Shown in pieces: positions 53,657 to 63,049 of a stretch of DNA of 64,000 bases. Position 1 is the stretch's first letter; every line of letters starts with the position of its first letter. The position numbers were made by a program, and so were the translations under genes. Source of the stretch: CAYVKM01 sp964452045. GTDB lineage: Bacteria; Calditrichota; Calditrichia; RBG-13-44-9. The DNA lies in the NCBI GenBank assembly GCA_964452045.1, contig CAYVKM010000003.1, forward strand, positions 1 through 64,000, read 5' to 3'. Under the pieces are notes generated by a model, which worked only from the letters and a program-made list of their open reading frames with translations, did no database searches and was not told the DNA's origin.

Positions 53657-55327
53657 TTACCCTTCCCGGATTTGAGATGATTTCCCGTGGCATGAGCTGC
53701 AACTTGAACTAACCGGTTTAAATTTTTGAAATTTTATGCCGTTTTGGGTAATCATGGGGTGACATTTTTCACAGGCTACTAATTTATGTGCGCCTTCCAG
53801 CTTGAATTTTGCCTGGCGGTTATGGTCAAATTTTTCTGCTTTCCAATCCCTTGGTGTATGGCAATTTTCACACCGGACAATTTTTCTGCCGGCACTCACC
53901 ATTTCAACAAATTGGCTGTTATGGGGATCCTTATGACAATTTTGACAGTCGGATTTTAATGAGACGAATTCGAATTTTGGAGGATTGGTTTTTTCTGCCT
54001 CGGGGAAATGGCAATTTTTGCAGGGCACCTGAGTGTGTTTAAATTCCAGAGAGAACTTTGTCTGATTATGGTCAAACTTAACTTCCCTCCAACTTGCAAC
54101 TGAATGACAGGATTCACAGCCATTCCGTGATAAATATTTATCCAAAGTTTTTCCGTGCGGATTCTGATGACAAGTAGTACAATTGAACGAAGTAAAAGTA
54201 AACTTCAATGTAGATACTGCGGTTCGACTGCTGCTTTCTTTATGACAGGCAATACAGGGGATTGCCAGATGAGCACCCTGCAGGGAAAATTTAGTCTGGT
54301 TATGAGCTTCTATGGTAAAAGTGGAAGGGGTAAAACCATTGACCGTGTGGCACTCCTCGCAGGCACCTCTCTGTATCCGGTTGGCAAACTGCCCCCTGTG
54401 GTAGTCTTGATGACAATCCATACATCGACTGAATTTTAGGCCGGTTAAAGGGTGGCCAGGTGCATGGCATTTTTCACAGGCAACACCCAGATGTTTTCCC
54501 CTCAAGGGAAATCTGGTCCGGCTATGATCGAATCTGGTGGTATTGTAATTTGACCATCCGGTTGTATTATGGCAGTGGGTACAATTTTGCCCGAATTTAT
54601 TTTGATGCACATCCTTATGACAATTAGTACAGGATTGATATAGTAAGCCGGCAAATTTCAAAAAGATCTTATCATCCGCATATTTGTTATCATTGATCTC
54701 CCGATGACATTTGGCACATTGTACATTCTGATGTTTACCGGTGAGGACAAATTTGGTTTTGCTGTGATCAAAACCGGCTGCAGGTTTCCAACCATCCGTG
54801 GTATGGCAGTCCAGGCAAGTTGAGGATAACTGGCCCCGATGTTCGTCCTGGTGGCAATTTAAACAGTTATGAGAAAGTCCCAGAAAGGTGCGATTCAGGT
54901 CTTTCCCCTGACTGGTAAATTTTGATTTTTCCGCAATGTTTTTTTCTTGATGGCACTGATTACATTTGAGATCTTTATGTTTGCCAAGCAGGGTAAAGCC
55001 GGTTAATTCATGATTGAAATTTTCCTGACCTTTTTCCCACCAGATTAGATCAAAATCTCTTCCATGGTGCTCTACATGACATTTCTGACATTCGTTGTAT
55101 CCCGGACGAGAGTGCAAACCTTTCTTTTGATCAATTTCTTCTTTCAAAATCTGATGACATTCCAGACACTGGGCAGCAGTAATTCGTTGTCCCACACCGT
55201 GGCATTTTTGGCAATTCTTCAATCCTTCCAAATAGGCATGGGATTTATGTAAATCTCCCGGAGAAAGTTGGGCAAATCCAAGTCGTGAGAGGAAAAGAAG
55301 AATAATATAACCGTATCGTAAGATCAT
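53657..55327 (-). CDS. Exported 20-heme c-type cytochrome
   Basis: 556 residues with a signal peptide (ILRYGYIILLFLSRLGFAQ). Twenty CxxCH sites are present, from CQKCH near residue 37 to CSSCH near the end. Modules alternate between W-x-FDH-x-x-T-x-F-x-L-x-G-x-H stretches and paired heme sites of cytochrome c3/c7 style (CLNCHQDEH, CMDCHQDYH). The repeats are more diverged than those of the 28-heme protein, so it is older. As the first cytochrome after the membrane cytochrome b gene it may receive electrons from that protein in the periplasm. A 224-bp AT-rich gap separates the two genes. Confidence 0.92.
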   Translation of the reverse strand: MILRYGYIILLFLSRLGFAQLSPGDLHKSHAYLEGLKNCQKCHGVGQRITAAQCLECHQILKEEIDQKKGLHSRPGYNECQKCHVEHHGRDFDLIWWEKGQENFNHELTGFTLLGKHKDLKCNQCHQEKNIAEKSKFTSQGKDLNRTFLGLSHNCLNCHQDEHRGQLSSTCLDCHTTDGWKPAAGFDHSKTKFVLTGKHQNVQCAKCHREINDNKYADDKIFLKFAGLLYQSCTNCHKDVHQNKFGQNCTHCHNTTGWSNYNTTRFDHSRTRFPLRGKHLGVACEKCHAPGHPLTGLKFSRCMDCHQDYHRGQFANRIQRGACEECHTVNGFTPSTFTIEAHNQTKFSLQGAHLAIPCIACHKESSSRTAVSTLKFTFTSFNCTTCHQNPHGKTLDKYLSRNGCESCHSVASWREVKFDHNQTKFSLEFKHTQVPCKNCHFPEAEKTNPPKFEFVSLKSDCQNCHKDPHNSQFVEMVSAGRKIVRCENCHTPRDWKAEKFDHNRQAKFKLEGAHKLVACEKCHPMITQNGIKFQKFKPVSSSCSSCHGKSSQIREG

Positions 55328-55551
55328 TTAAAAAACAGATTTCCTTAAATGAAGGATTACTTCGTTGAATTTAAATTAGCAAAAACTTACTAAATAAAAG
55401 TGTGCAAAATGCAAATTTATTGCCACTAAAATGATAAGGATGAACACCAATTTTAATTTAATTGTCGGTGAATTGCGAAAATAATTTACACAAGAATGTT
55501 GAATATTGTGCATTAATATGAATCCACACCAATTTATGTTAATAAATGTTT

Positions 55552-56448
55552 TCAGAAAATCCAGGTGTATCCCACGTATACCGCAACTAAAATGTGAACG
55601 AACATGATGATGTACATTACAATCGCAAAAGGTTTGTGAATAACGTGCCAGTAGTGGAAGAGCTGATGAATCGCATTCCACATCGAAATTCTTCTTTGCA
55701 GCATTGCTTTCCTTTTAATGGACGATAACATCTGGGTAACTGCATGGGAGGAGAGGTTTAATTTTTTCACCAGATATTTTCTTAATCGGTGGGTACGAAT
55801 GGGTCTGATAGTATCATTAAAAATCATGGAAAAAAGGGCGATTATCAGTCCCTTTTCCGGTTTAACACGGGGGAAAATGGATACTTCGATGGATTCCAGG
55901 TGCTTTGGTTCTATCTGATATTTATCGTGAATTTCCTGCGACATATTCAGATTCAATTGTTCCAGTTCATTAAAATCGATTTCGGTCCCGGCCAGTGTTC
56001 GGGGTATCTGAAGATATAGATAACGACCAAGAACTCCACTTAAGGCAACCGCGATCATTGACCAAAAACTAACCGCAATTAAACCCTGTACTTTAAATGA
56101 AGAGTGCAAGATAATGAGTAGCGGTCCAAAAACCCCAAGATAGATATGTAATTGTAACCAGTGTGATAGTGGAAATAAGTTTCTGAATAAACGGGTTCGT
56201 TTACGCACGGAGTAAAGTAACATGAAAAGCATCATGGCACTTCCGACAACCCCCACGGTATGGCCAAATCTGCCTGCAGGTCTGAGCAACCGGTATTCTG
56301 GGCTGTGAGGGCGCTCATTAATCGCTGTAAGGTAAAACCCTTTGCCATACCATAACAGATAAAGAAATATGACAACGGAAACAATGTATAATGCACTCAT
56401 AAATCCACGAAAAGGTGTGGTTTTTCTATTTGATCCGGTAGTATTCAT
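55552..56448 (-). CDS. Di-heme b-type membrane cytochrome
   Basis: 298 residues with about five to six membrane helices (near residues 17-42, 62-82, 100-118, 124-148 and 270-296) and a charged cytoplasmic-type insertion at about 150-250. Two His pairs with 14-residue spacing lie on two helices, His101/His115 and His271/His285. This is the pattern for two b hemes stacked across a membrane. I see no quinone site that can be named. Related proteins (ferric-reductase- or cytochrome-b561-like) often accompany multiheme cytochrome operons. Here it probably links the quinone pool to the exported cytochromes downstream. Confidence 0.78.
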   Translation of the reverse strand: MNTTGSNRKTTPFRGFMSALYIVSVVIFLYLLWYGKGFYLTAINERPHSPEYRLLRPAGRFGHTVGVVGSAMMLFMLLYSVRKRTRLFRNLFPLSHWLQLHIYLGVFGPLLIILHSSFKVQGLIAVSFWSMIAVALSGVLGRYLYLQIPRTLAGTEIDFNELEQLNLNMSQEIHDKYQIEPKHLESIEVSIFPRVKPEKGLIIALFSMIFNDTIRPIRTHRLRKYLVKKLNLSSHAVTQMLSSIKRKAMLQRRISMWNAIHQLFHYWHVIHKPFAIVMYIIMFVHILVAVYVGYTWIF

Positions 56449-56640
56449 GTTGTATTAATTTTGATTAAATTGTTTGGTTGATGATATTATAAAACCACTA
56501 TTTTAAAATCAACAGTTAAGAATTTTTCGCAAAGAAATAGTAAATGTAATTTATCGCTGAATATAAAATATTCAATTTATCGGCGGATATTATACAAACC
56601 TCAGTAAAAGGTATTATTGGCCAGAGTTTAAGATTTGATA

Positions 56641-57447
56641 CTAATATCTTTCAGGTTTTTCACGGACATAAAATATTTGTCCATCGGGAGATGAGAAACC
56701 AAATTTAAAAATATCGGGAATTGCAGTTTCCTGAAAAATGGGGATTTCTGCGCTTTTCAATTTTGTTTGCGTTTTTGCCACATCCATACTTTCATAAGTA
56801 AAAGCGATTCCGGTGATCAAATCAGTTTCATAAAATCCAAGGGTTAACTTTTTATCGGATACGGTGGCCCAGGGCAGAGGCTCATCACCGGAGGCAATAA
56901 TTGAAAAACCGAGTCTGGTATAATAACGGAGCGAAGCTGACAGATCATTCACTGGCATACTGATTTCGGCAATCTTACCCAGAATAGTGAATGTGCTGTC
57001 ATTCGGTTTGGGTAATTTGTTGACGTTTAATTGAATTAAGGTGATGCCCATATTGTCAGGATCCTTGAGTACCAGAGTTCTGGACGGATTGCTTGCATTT
57101 GTTACATCTTCGAAGGGAATATTTTCAGCTTTTAGTGAGTCAATTCTCCAGGAGAGGTCTTTGGAATAATAGGTTAATGCTGGGGACGGATAAGGATTTT
57201 GGCTTATCATAAACATCTTCCAGCCATCGGAGATAAGCGCCCAGGGAACCGGGGATGATTCACTCACCTTAATTTCCTTAAATCCCAGTTTTTGATAAAA
57301 CATGAGCGAGGAATCCAGATCCCTGATGGACAAAGAAATCTGAAGATAATCTCCGGGATTAAAATGCCGGCCGGCCGGCTGGGATAATTGTTTACAATTG
57401 AATACGATGAAAAGACTTAAGAGTAAATATAGTAAGATACTTTTCAT
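56641..57447 (-). CDS. Exported lipoprotein with two VOC (glyoxalase-fold) domains
   Basis: 268 residues with a lipoprotein signal (LLSLFIVFNC, Cys about residue 18). Two vicinal-oxygen-chelate modules follow. The first (about residues 33-140) has YLQISLSIRDLDSSLMFYQKLGF. The second (about 155-265) has ISMPVNDLSASLRYYTRLGF and VREKPERY. The metal-binding His/Glu positions of glyoxalase I are not obvious, so it may bind rather than convert a ligand. Exported VOC proteins are uncommon. It is 190 bp upstream of the cytochrome b gene on the same strand but not clearly in its operon. Confidence 0.82.
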   Translation of the reverse strand: MKSILLYLLLSLFIVFNCKQLSQPAGRHFNPGDYLQISLSIRDLDSSLMFYQKLGFKEIKVSESSPVPWALISDGWKMFMISQNPYPSPALTYYSKDLSWRIDSLKAENIPFEDVTNASNPSRTLVLKDPDNMGITLIQLNVNKLPKPNDSTFTILGKIAEISMPVNDLSASLRYYTRLGFSIIASGDEPLPWATVSDKKLTLGFYETDLITGIAFTYESMDVAKTQTKLKSAEIPIFQETAIPDIFKFGFSSPDGQIFYVREKPERY

Positions 57448-57757
57448 TTTAAACCTCTCAATTTTTCATTGAAGTAAATTTGTTTTCTATGTACTTTTAT
57501 TAAAATATATATCCTGATTGAGGAACAGTTTTACTCCGGAAGTTACAAAAATACATCTTGAACCCGCAAGGGATAGATTCTATATTTAAATAGTAAAGTT
57601 GATCGATTAGACTTGCAAAACCAAAAGATAACAATAATCAATCAGTATATTATTCTATATTCTATTTTCTGACCAGCCATTTCAATTGTTACTTCCGGTA
57701 GATGAATCTGACCATTAACATTTTAGAATATTTGTTTAAATTTACGCGGAGTTTTAT
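57448..57757. other. Divergent gene-free region
   Basis: About 310 bp of AT-rich DNA between the VOC gene and the DUF697-like gene. I see no convincing RNA fold, repeat or coding frame; promoters for both sides must lie here but none is clear. Confidence 0.4.
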
Positions 57758-58732
57758 TTGAAAAAGAATATTTCAATCATTTTAGGATCAGTCAGCCTGT
57801 TTCTGATCATTGCCTTCATCATTTTTCTGATAAACCAAACAGCACAGATCGTCAATTTAGCATCCGGTATCAGCCCATTACTGGGTCAAACTGTTGCACT
57901 TGCATTAATCATATTGTATGCCGCCCTTTTACTCATACCAGTTATTATTTATCTGAAACTTCCTAAAGTGCTTCAGCCTCCAGTAGAACGAACCTCCCCT
58001 GAATTTGACCTTTTTATTCAGAAACTGGGTAAACGGCTGAGAAAGAATAAATATTTGCAGGGCATTAGTTTGTCCAATTACCATGATATTGAAAAAGCGA
58101 TAAAAGTGCTTAATAAACAGTCAGATATTCTGATAAAGCAAAATGCGACCACGGTATTTTTAACCACTGCGATATCCCAGTCCGGCAGGTTGGATGCCAT
58201 TACAGTCCTCATAGCCCAGGTAAGAATGGTCTGGCAGGTAGCCCATGTTTATTATCAGCGGCCGAGCCTTAGGGAAATGTTGCAGCTCTATGCCAATGTT
58301 GCCGGTACGGCGTTTATTGCCGGCGAGCTAAATGATCTGGACATCTCACAGCAGGTTGAGCCGATAATAACCAGTGTCCTTGGGGCATCTTTGACCGGAT
58401 CGATTCCCGGGATAACCAATGTGGCCGGAATCGTCACCAATTCGCTTTTAACCGGATCCGCTAACGCATATCTGACCCTTCGGGTTGGTGCAATTACTAA
58501 ACAATATTGCGGAAGTCTGCTAAAAAAGGAAAGAAGTGTGATTCGCCGATCAGCCAGTCTGGAAGGGGCGAAAATGCTCAGCGTTATCGTAATGAACTCT
58601 GCCGGGAATATTACCAAGTCTATTGTGAATGCAGCATTAAAGACGCCAGGTAAATTTTCCAGGGATGTGATCCGCACCACCTGGGGAAAAATTTCCGGAA
58701 AGCAAAAAACAAGCACCGACTTAATCGAATAA
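57758..58732 (+). CDS. DUF697-like membrane protein
   Basis: 324 residues starting with TTG. Two N-terminal membrane helices (residues 6-26 and 42-67) lead into a soluble region. From about residue 130 come several helices rich in Gly, Ala, Ile and Val (TGSIPGITNVAGIVTNSLL, SANAYLTLRVGAITKQYC) of the DUF697/YcjF type. The family has no settled role; members are found near GTPases and stress genes. It is followed by an ACT-domain gene 44 bp on. Confidence 0.7.
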   Translation: MKKNISIILGSVSLFLIIAFIIFLINQTAQIVNLASGISPLLGQTVALALIILYAALLLIPVIIYLKLPKVLQPPVERTSPEFDLFIQKLGKRLRKNKYLQGISLSNYHDIEKAIKVLNKQSDILIKQNATTVFLTTAISQSGRLDAITVLIAQVRMVWQVAHVYYQRPSLREMLQLYANVAGTAFIAGELNDLDISQQVEPIITSVLGASLTGSIPGITNVAGIVTNSLLTGSANAYLTLRVGAITKQYCGSLLKKERSVIRRSASLEGAKMLSVIVMNSAGNITKSIVNAALKTPGKFSRDVIRTTWGKISGKQKTSTDLIE

Positions 58733-58776
58733 AATTATCGTTTAAATATTCTGATCCATTATTTTAGGAGACTTGA

Positions 58777-59166
58777 ATGGAAAAAATCAAGGAACTATAT
58801 GTGGTTATTGAAAATCGCCCCAAAGCAACTGGGGAAATGCTGCGAATCCTCAAGAAAAAGAATATATCAATTTTTGGTGTAGGTATTTTCCAGGATACCG
58901 CCAGGCTCTATGTCTCAGAGCCGAAACAGGCCTATCAGGTGCTCCATGAAAATAACTATGTGGTAGAGGAACGGGAGGTACTGCGGGTGTTGATGCCAAA
59001 TCATCCGGGTGCGTTGATGGAGTTGACCACTAAATTAGGGAATGCGGGTATTAATATTAATTATCTCTACGGAGCATTGGAGCCGAAACAACCCAGTGGT
59101 ACAATCATTCTGGAAGTGGATAATCCGGCCCTGGCCCTGGACATTTTTAAAAGTCATCAGTTTTAG
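58777..59166 (+). CDS. Tandem ACT-domain regulatory protein
   Basis: 129 residues after GGAG. Two ACT domains fill the protein: residues about 5-65 (LYVVIENRPKATGEMLRIL, then FGVGIFQDTARLYV) and about 68-129 (VLRVLMPNHPGALMELTTKL, then INYLYGALEPKQPSGTIIL). Stand-alone double-ACT proteins bind amino acids and modulate amino-acid pathways. It precedes a saccharopine-dehydrogenase-family gene, so lysine or a related amino acid could be its ligand, but a terminator lies between them. Confidence 0.88.
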   Translation: MEKIKELYVVIENRPKATGEMLRILKKKNISIFGVGIFQDTARLYVSEPKQAYQVLHENNYVVEEREVLRVLMPNHPGALMELTTKLGNAGININYLYGALEPKQPSGTIILEVDNPALALDIFKSHQF

Positions 59167-59232
59167 AAAAGGAGATTCGGCCAGCAAGATTCCTGAAGGT
59201 TCTGAATAAGTTATAACTTTAATTAGCATAGA

Positions 59233-59262
59233 AGGGTACTATTTTTAGTGCCCTGTTTTTTT
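59233..59262 (+). terminator. Rho-independent terminator after the ACT gene
   Basis: AGGGTACT (59233-59240) pairs with AGTGCCCT (59247-59254; one G-U pair) around ATTTTT, followed by G and seven T. Confidence 0.88.
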
Positions 59263-59437
59263 CTGGGTAGTTTGTCTTCATTTTTTCTGGAAAAATAATC
59301 TCAGTAACGCGGGTTAATTTGAGAATATTCGTAAATTCACTTGATCCGAACTGATTTCACTGTTGGAAATAATTGCTTGCAAATGTAATTTAGGAATGCT
59401 TTTTGGAAAACAAATTAATTTAGGTCGGAGTCACCGT

Positions 59438-60577
59438 ATGCACATCTGTATCCTCGGAGCCGGGAGAGTTGGCAGCGCAATGGCCATTGATCTGGCGAAA
59501 GATAAACAGTTTGATATCACCGTGGCAGATCATGATTCAAACGCTTTGCAAAAATTGAAAAAAATAAAGGGCATTATCACACTCCGGGGTGATTTATCAA
59601 AACCTGCGGCAGTAAAAAGGTTAATTTCTGAGGCCGATCTGGTGATTGACGCGGTTCCGGGATACCTGGGTTTTCAGACCTTTAAAACGGTGATTGAGAG
59701 TGGAAAGAATATCGTCGACATTGCCTTTTTTGCGGAAGATCCCTTCAAGCTGGATGCCCTGGCCAAAAAAAATGAGGTAATTGCCATCATGGATTGCGGG
59801 GTTGCCCCAGGAATGAGCAATGTGCTGGTTGGTCATGTCAGTCAGTTACTGGATGAGATCCATCGGGCGCTGATTTATGTAGGTGGGCTGCCGGTTGTTC
59901 GGGAATGGCCATACGAGTACAAGGCGGTGTTTTCTCCGATTGATGTGATCGAAGAATACACCCGACCTGCCCGCTATGTGGAAAATGGGCAGCAGGTAAT
60001 CAGAGAGGCTCTATCCGATCCCGAACTACTGGATTTTCCCGGTGTTGGTACCCTGGAAGCATTCAATACCGATGGACTCAGAACTTTAATGCGGACGATT
60101 AAATGCCCGAATATGAAAGAAAAAACTATGCGCTATCCTGGCCATATCGATAAAATGAAAGTTCTAAGAGAAACCGGGTTTTTTTCCGATAAACCCATAA
60201 ATGTAAACGGTTCCCGGATTCGGCCAATCGATTTCACCTCCAAATTGTTATTCCCCATGTGGGAATTAAAGGAGGGAGAGGAAGACTTAACCGTGATGCA
60301 GATTATGGTTGAGGGAAGCCGTAAGGGTAAAAAATATAGATACAGCTATTTTCTATTAGATCGTTTTGATCCGGCCACCAATGCAACTTCCATGGCTCGC
60401 ACGACAGGCTACACTGCCACAGTGGTAGCCCGGATGATCAGTCAGAGATTGTATCAGAATAAAGGCGTGTCGCCCCCGGAATTTCTGGGGAAAAAGAAAG
60501 AATGTGTGGAATTTATTCTGCAGGGATTAAAAGAAAGAGGTATTGAATATCAGGAGACTATTGAGGAGATCCACTAG
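59438..60577 (+). CDS. Saccharopine-dehydrogenase-family oxidoreductase (lysine dehydrogenase-like)
   Basis: 379 residues from the ATG at 59438. It is preferred over an upstream frame start because the protein then opens directly with the Rossmann strand HICILGAGRVGSAMAIDLA. The NAD(P)-binding domain continues through ITVADHDSNALQKLKK and VIDAVPGYLG. The substrate domain (DCGVAPGMSNVLVGHV, then VGGLPVVREWPYEYKAVFSP) matches L-lysine 6-dehydrogenases and related enzymes rather than bifunctional saccharopine enzymes. The probable role is lysine or other amino-acid oxidation or synthesis in the cytoplasm. Confidence 0.88.
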   Translation: MHICILGAGRVGSAMAIDLAKDKQFDITVADHDSNALQKLKKIKGIITLRGDLSKPAAVKRLISEADLVIDAVPGYLGFQTFKTVIESGKNIVDIAFFAEDPFKLDALAKKNEVIAIMDCGVAPGMSNVLVGHVSQLLDEIHRALIYVGGLPVVREWPYEYKAVFSPIDVIEEYTRPARYVENGQQVIREALSDPELLDFPGVGTLEAFNTDGLRTLMRTIKCPNMKEKTMRYPGHIDKMKVLRETGFFSDKPINVNGSRIRPIDFTSKLLFPMWELKEGEEDLTVMQIMVEGSRKGKKYRYSYFLLDRFDPATNATSMARTTGYTATVVARMISQRLYQNKGVSPPEFLGKKKECVEFILQGLKERGIEYQETIEEIH

Positions 60578-60660
60578 CAATCGCGGTGTTAATTTTAAAT
60601 ATCAGTGAAATAATTTGATGGTTGCTTCATCAATTAACTAATATTTTACAATAGGGGAAT

Positions 60661-61428
60661 TTGTTGCGGATTACTTTTTTAGGTACTGGTACTTCCATGG
60701 GCATTCCCATGATTGGCTGTAAATGTAAAGTTTGCCAATCGAAAGATCCCAAAGATAAACGTACCAGAACCTCCGTCTGGATTGAGGCGGAAGGGATTAA
60801 TATTATTATAGATACCGGAATCGATTTTCGCCAGCAGGCACTGCGGGAAAAAATAAGCACGGTTGATGCGGTTCTCTTTACCCACCACCACGTCGATCAT
60901 ATTTTCGGATTAGATGAGTTGAGAGCGATAAATTTTCTCCAGAAAAAATCGGTGGCGATATATTCTTCCGAACATACCTATAAACATTTGAAAAGGGTCT
61001 ACAAATATGTTTTCGATGATTCCTGTTATCCGTCCGATACGCCACAGATCGATCATGAACTGATCGATGAAGATCCTTTTTCACTTTTTAATATCGAGAT
61101 TATCCCGATACCTTTGCTGCATGGGGAGTTATCCCTCTTCGGGTTCAGGATCGGACAGTTTGCCTATTGTACGGATGTCAGTCACATCCCGGCGGAAAGT
61201 TATGTTTTACTGCAGGATTTGGATGTACTGGTGCTTGGGGCGTTACGAGATGGACCCCATCCCACCCATTTCAGCATCGAGCAGGCAGTGGAGGAAGTAA
61301 AAAAGATTGGGGCCATGCAAACTTATCTGGTCCATATGAGTCATGAAGTAGGGCATCAGGAACTTGTCCATAGATTACCGCAAAATATTCAACCGGCTTT
61401 TGATGGTTTGCGTCTGAACTTAAAATAG
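60661..61428 (+). CDS. Metallo-beta-lactamase-fold phosphodiesterase, PhnP-like
   Basis: 255 residues with a TTG start (a second TTG follows directly) after AGGGGA. The N-terminus LRITFLGTGTSMGIPMIGC is followed by CKCKVCQ, the Cys-rich zinc site seen in PhnP and relatives. THHHVDHIFGLDELR is the dinuclear metal motif. Further ligands lie in YCTDVSHIPAES and LVHMSHEVGH. PhnP opens cyclic ribose phosphates, and related enzymes act on other phosphodiesters. No phosphonate genes are nearby, so its substrate is open. Confidence 0.9.
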   Translation: MLRITFLGTGTSMGIPMIGCKCKVCQSKDPKDKRTRTSVWIEAEGINIIIDTGIDFRQQALREKISTVDAVLFTHHHVDHIFGLDELRAINFLQKKSVAIYSSEHTYKHLKRVYKYVFDDSCYPSDTPQIDHELIDEDPFSLFNIEIIPIPLLHGELSLFGFRIGQFAYCTDVSHIPAESYVLLQDLDVLVLGALRDGPHPTHFSIEQAVEEVKKIGAMQTYLVHMSHEVGHQELVHRLPQNIQPAFDGLRLNLK

Positions 61429-61524
61429 AAGTTCTAAAATTTTCTAATATTTGACGATTATCCTGATAGAAAAATTTTCGGTGTAATAATTACTCATATT
61501 TTGATTTCAAAAGTCAAACTCTGA

Positions 61525-63042
61525 ATGGAAAATACAAACCAGGAAATCCCCAGGGAATCGGGATCCGTTAAAAAGTCAATCAGCCCCATCCGTAGACTTT
61601 TTCACCATTCCGCTATCTATTCTATAAGCACATCAATTCAGCGATTGCAGGGTCTTATCATGACCCCGATTTATACCAGTCCGCTTTATCTGCCACAGAT
61701 GTCCGATTACAGCAATTACGGATTGGTTTATACCTTTATTGCATTTATGAATTTTGTGTACCTGTTCGGAATGGACTCTGCTTTTTTACGATACTATTTC
61801 CTGGGAAAAGAAAGTAAAAAGACCGTTTTTTCAACCTCCTTCGGAATTCTGGTTCTCTCGGGACTGGTAACCAGTGCGCTTATTTTTATTTTTGCCAAAC
61901 CTCTGGCAGAAGTTATTCTGTTCACCGGGGAACTGGCAAATTTTATTAAGCTGGCAGCCCTCATTCTATTCTTTGATACCATTGGAAATCTACCTTTTCT
62001 CATTCTGAGGGCGGAGGAGAGGGCGATATCCTTTACCGTTTTTCGGATCCTGAGGTTTTCTTTTGAATTAATCCTGAATATTATATTTGTGGTTGTGCTG
62101 AAAAGGGGAGTGGAAGGTATCCTGCAGGCCAATATCATCGCTTCTCTGTTGAATCTGGTGATCATGTCTCCGATCGCTATTAAGTATCTAAATTTTTCTT
62201 TTAAACCTTCCCTTTTAAAAGAAATGGTCGTTTTCGGTTTACCCTTTTTACCCAACGGCATCGCTTTTATGATTATTGAAGTGATTGACCGGTTTTTAGT
62301 CACAGATTATCTTGGTAAGGATGTTCTGGCTTTTTACCATGCAAATTATAAATTTGCATCGGTACTTTTATTACTGGTGGTTGGATTTCGAAACGCCTGG
62401 CAGCCATTCTTTTTGAAAATTTCAGAGCAAAAAGAAGCTCCAGCCACCTATTCCAGAATCCTAAATTACTATCTGTTTGCTGCGGGATTGATCATCGTTG
62501 GAATGACTTTTTTTATCAAAGATATTCTCACATTTTATTATTTCAATGATTTTTATCTGCTTTGGCCGAGTTACTGGCCCGGAATCGATTTTATTCCCTG
62601 GATTTTGCTTTCTTATTTTTTTTACGGTATCTATGTTATTTTCACTCCGGCATTTTATATCACCAAAAAAAGCCAGTATATGGTGCTTTTTACCGGTACC
62701 GGCGCTATCCTGAATATTGTCACGAATATGATACTGTTACCCCGTATTGGAATCTGGGGTGCGGTAATCGCGACAGTTTCAGCTTACCTGTCCATGTTCT
62801 TGCTGATCTATTTTATTTCGCAAAAGCTTTATCCCATTCCGGTAAATTATAAGCGACTTTTCGGGGTGTTCCTGACAATTGGTATCGGTTACTTAATTTA
62901 TTATATTATAGGGCCGAATCTCCCATCCCGGGCAATCATTTTTGTTTTGCTCTGTGTGCTTGCCTTTTATACTACGCTTTCGGCATCGGAACGGAAAAGA
63001 CTAATGTTTTCTGTGTTGGATAGAATAAAAGTCAAAAAGTGA
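61525..63042 (+). CDS. Polysaccharide flippase (Wzx/MATE-like)
   Basis: 505 residues with about fourteen hydrophobic helices. The family pattern is clear: STSIQRLQGLIMTPIYTSPLY at the start, FLPNGIAFMIIEVIDRFLVTDY and YKFASVLLLLVVGFRNAWQPFF in the middle, and YITKKSQYMVLFTGTGAILN near residue 385. It flips lipid-linked oligosaccharides across the inner membrane for O-antigen, exopolysaccharide or capsule. No glycosyltransferase cluster is visible in the window. It ends seven bases before the GH57 gene, so the two are likely co-transcribed. Confidence 0.92.
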   Translation: MENTNQEIPRESGSVKKSISPIRRLFHHSAIYSISTSIQRLQGLIMTPIYTSPLYLPQMSDYSNYGLVYTFIAFMNFVYLFGMDSAFLRYYFLGKESKKTVFSTSFGILVLSGLVTSALIFIFAKPLAEVILFTGELANFIKLAALILFFDTIGNLPFLILRAEERAISFTVFRILRFSFELILNIIFVVVLKRGVEGILQANIIASLLNLVIMSPIAIKYLNFSFKPSLLKEMVVFGLPFLPNGIAFMIIEVIDRFLVTDYLGKDVLAFYHANYKFASVLLLLVVGFRNAWQPFFLKISEQKEAPATYSRILNYYLFAAGLIIVGMTFFIKDILTFYYFNDFYLLWPSYWPGIDFIPWILLSYFFYGIYVIFTPAFYITKKSQYMVLFTGTGAILNIVTNMILLPRIGIWGAVIATVSAYLSMFLLIYFISQKLYPIPVNYKRLFGVFLTIGIGYLIYYIIGPNLPSRAIIFVLLCVLAFYTTLSASERKRLMFSVLDRIKVKK

Positions 63043-63049
63043 TATCAAT

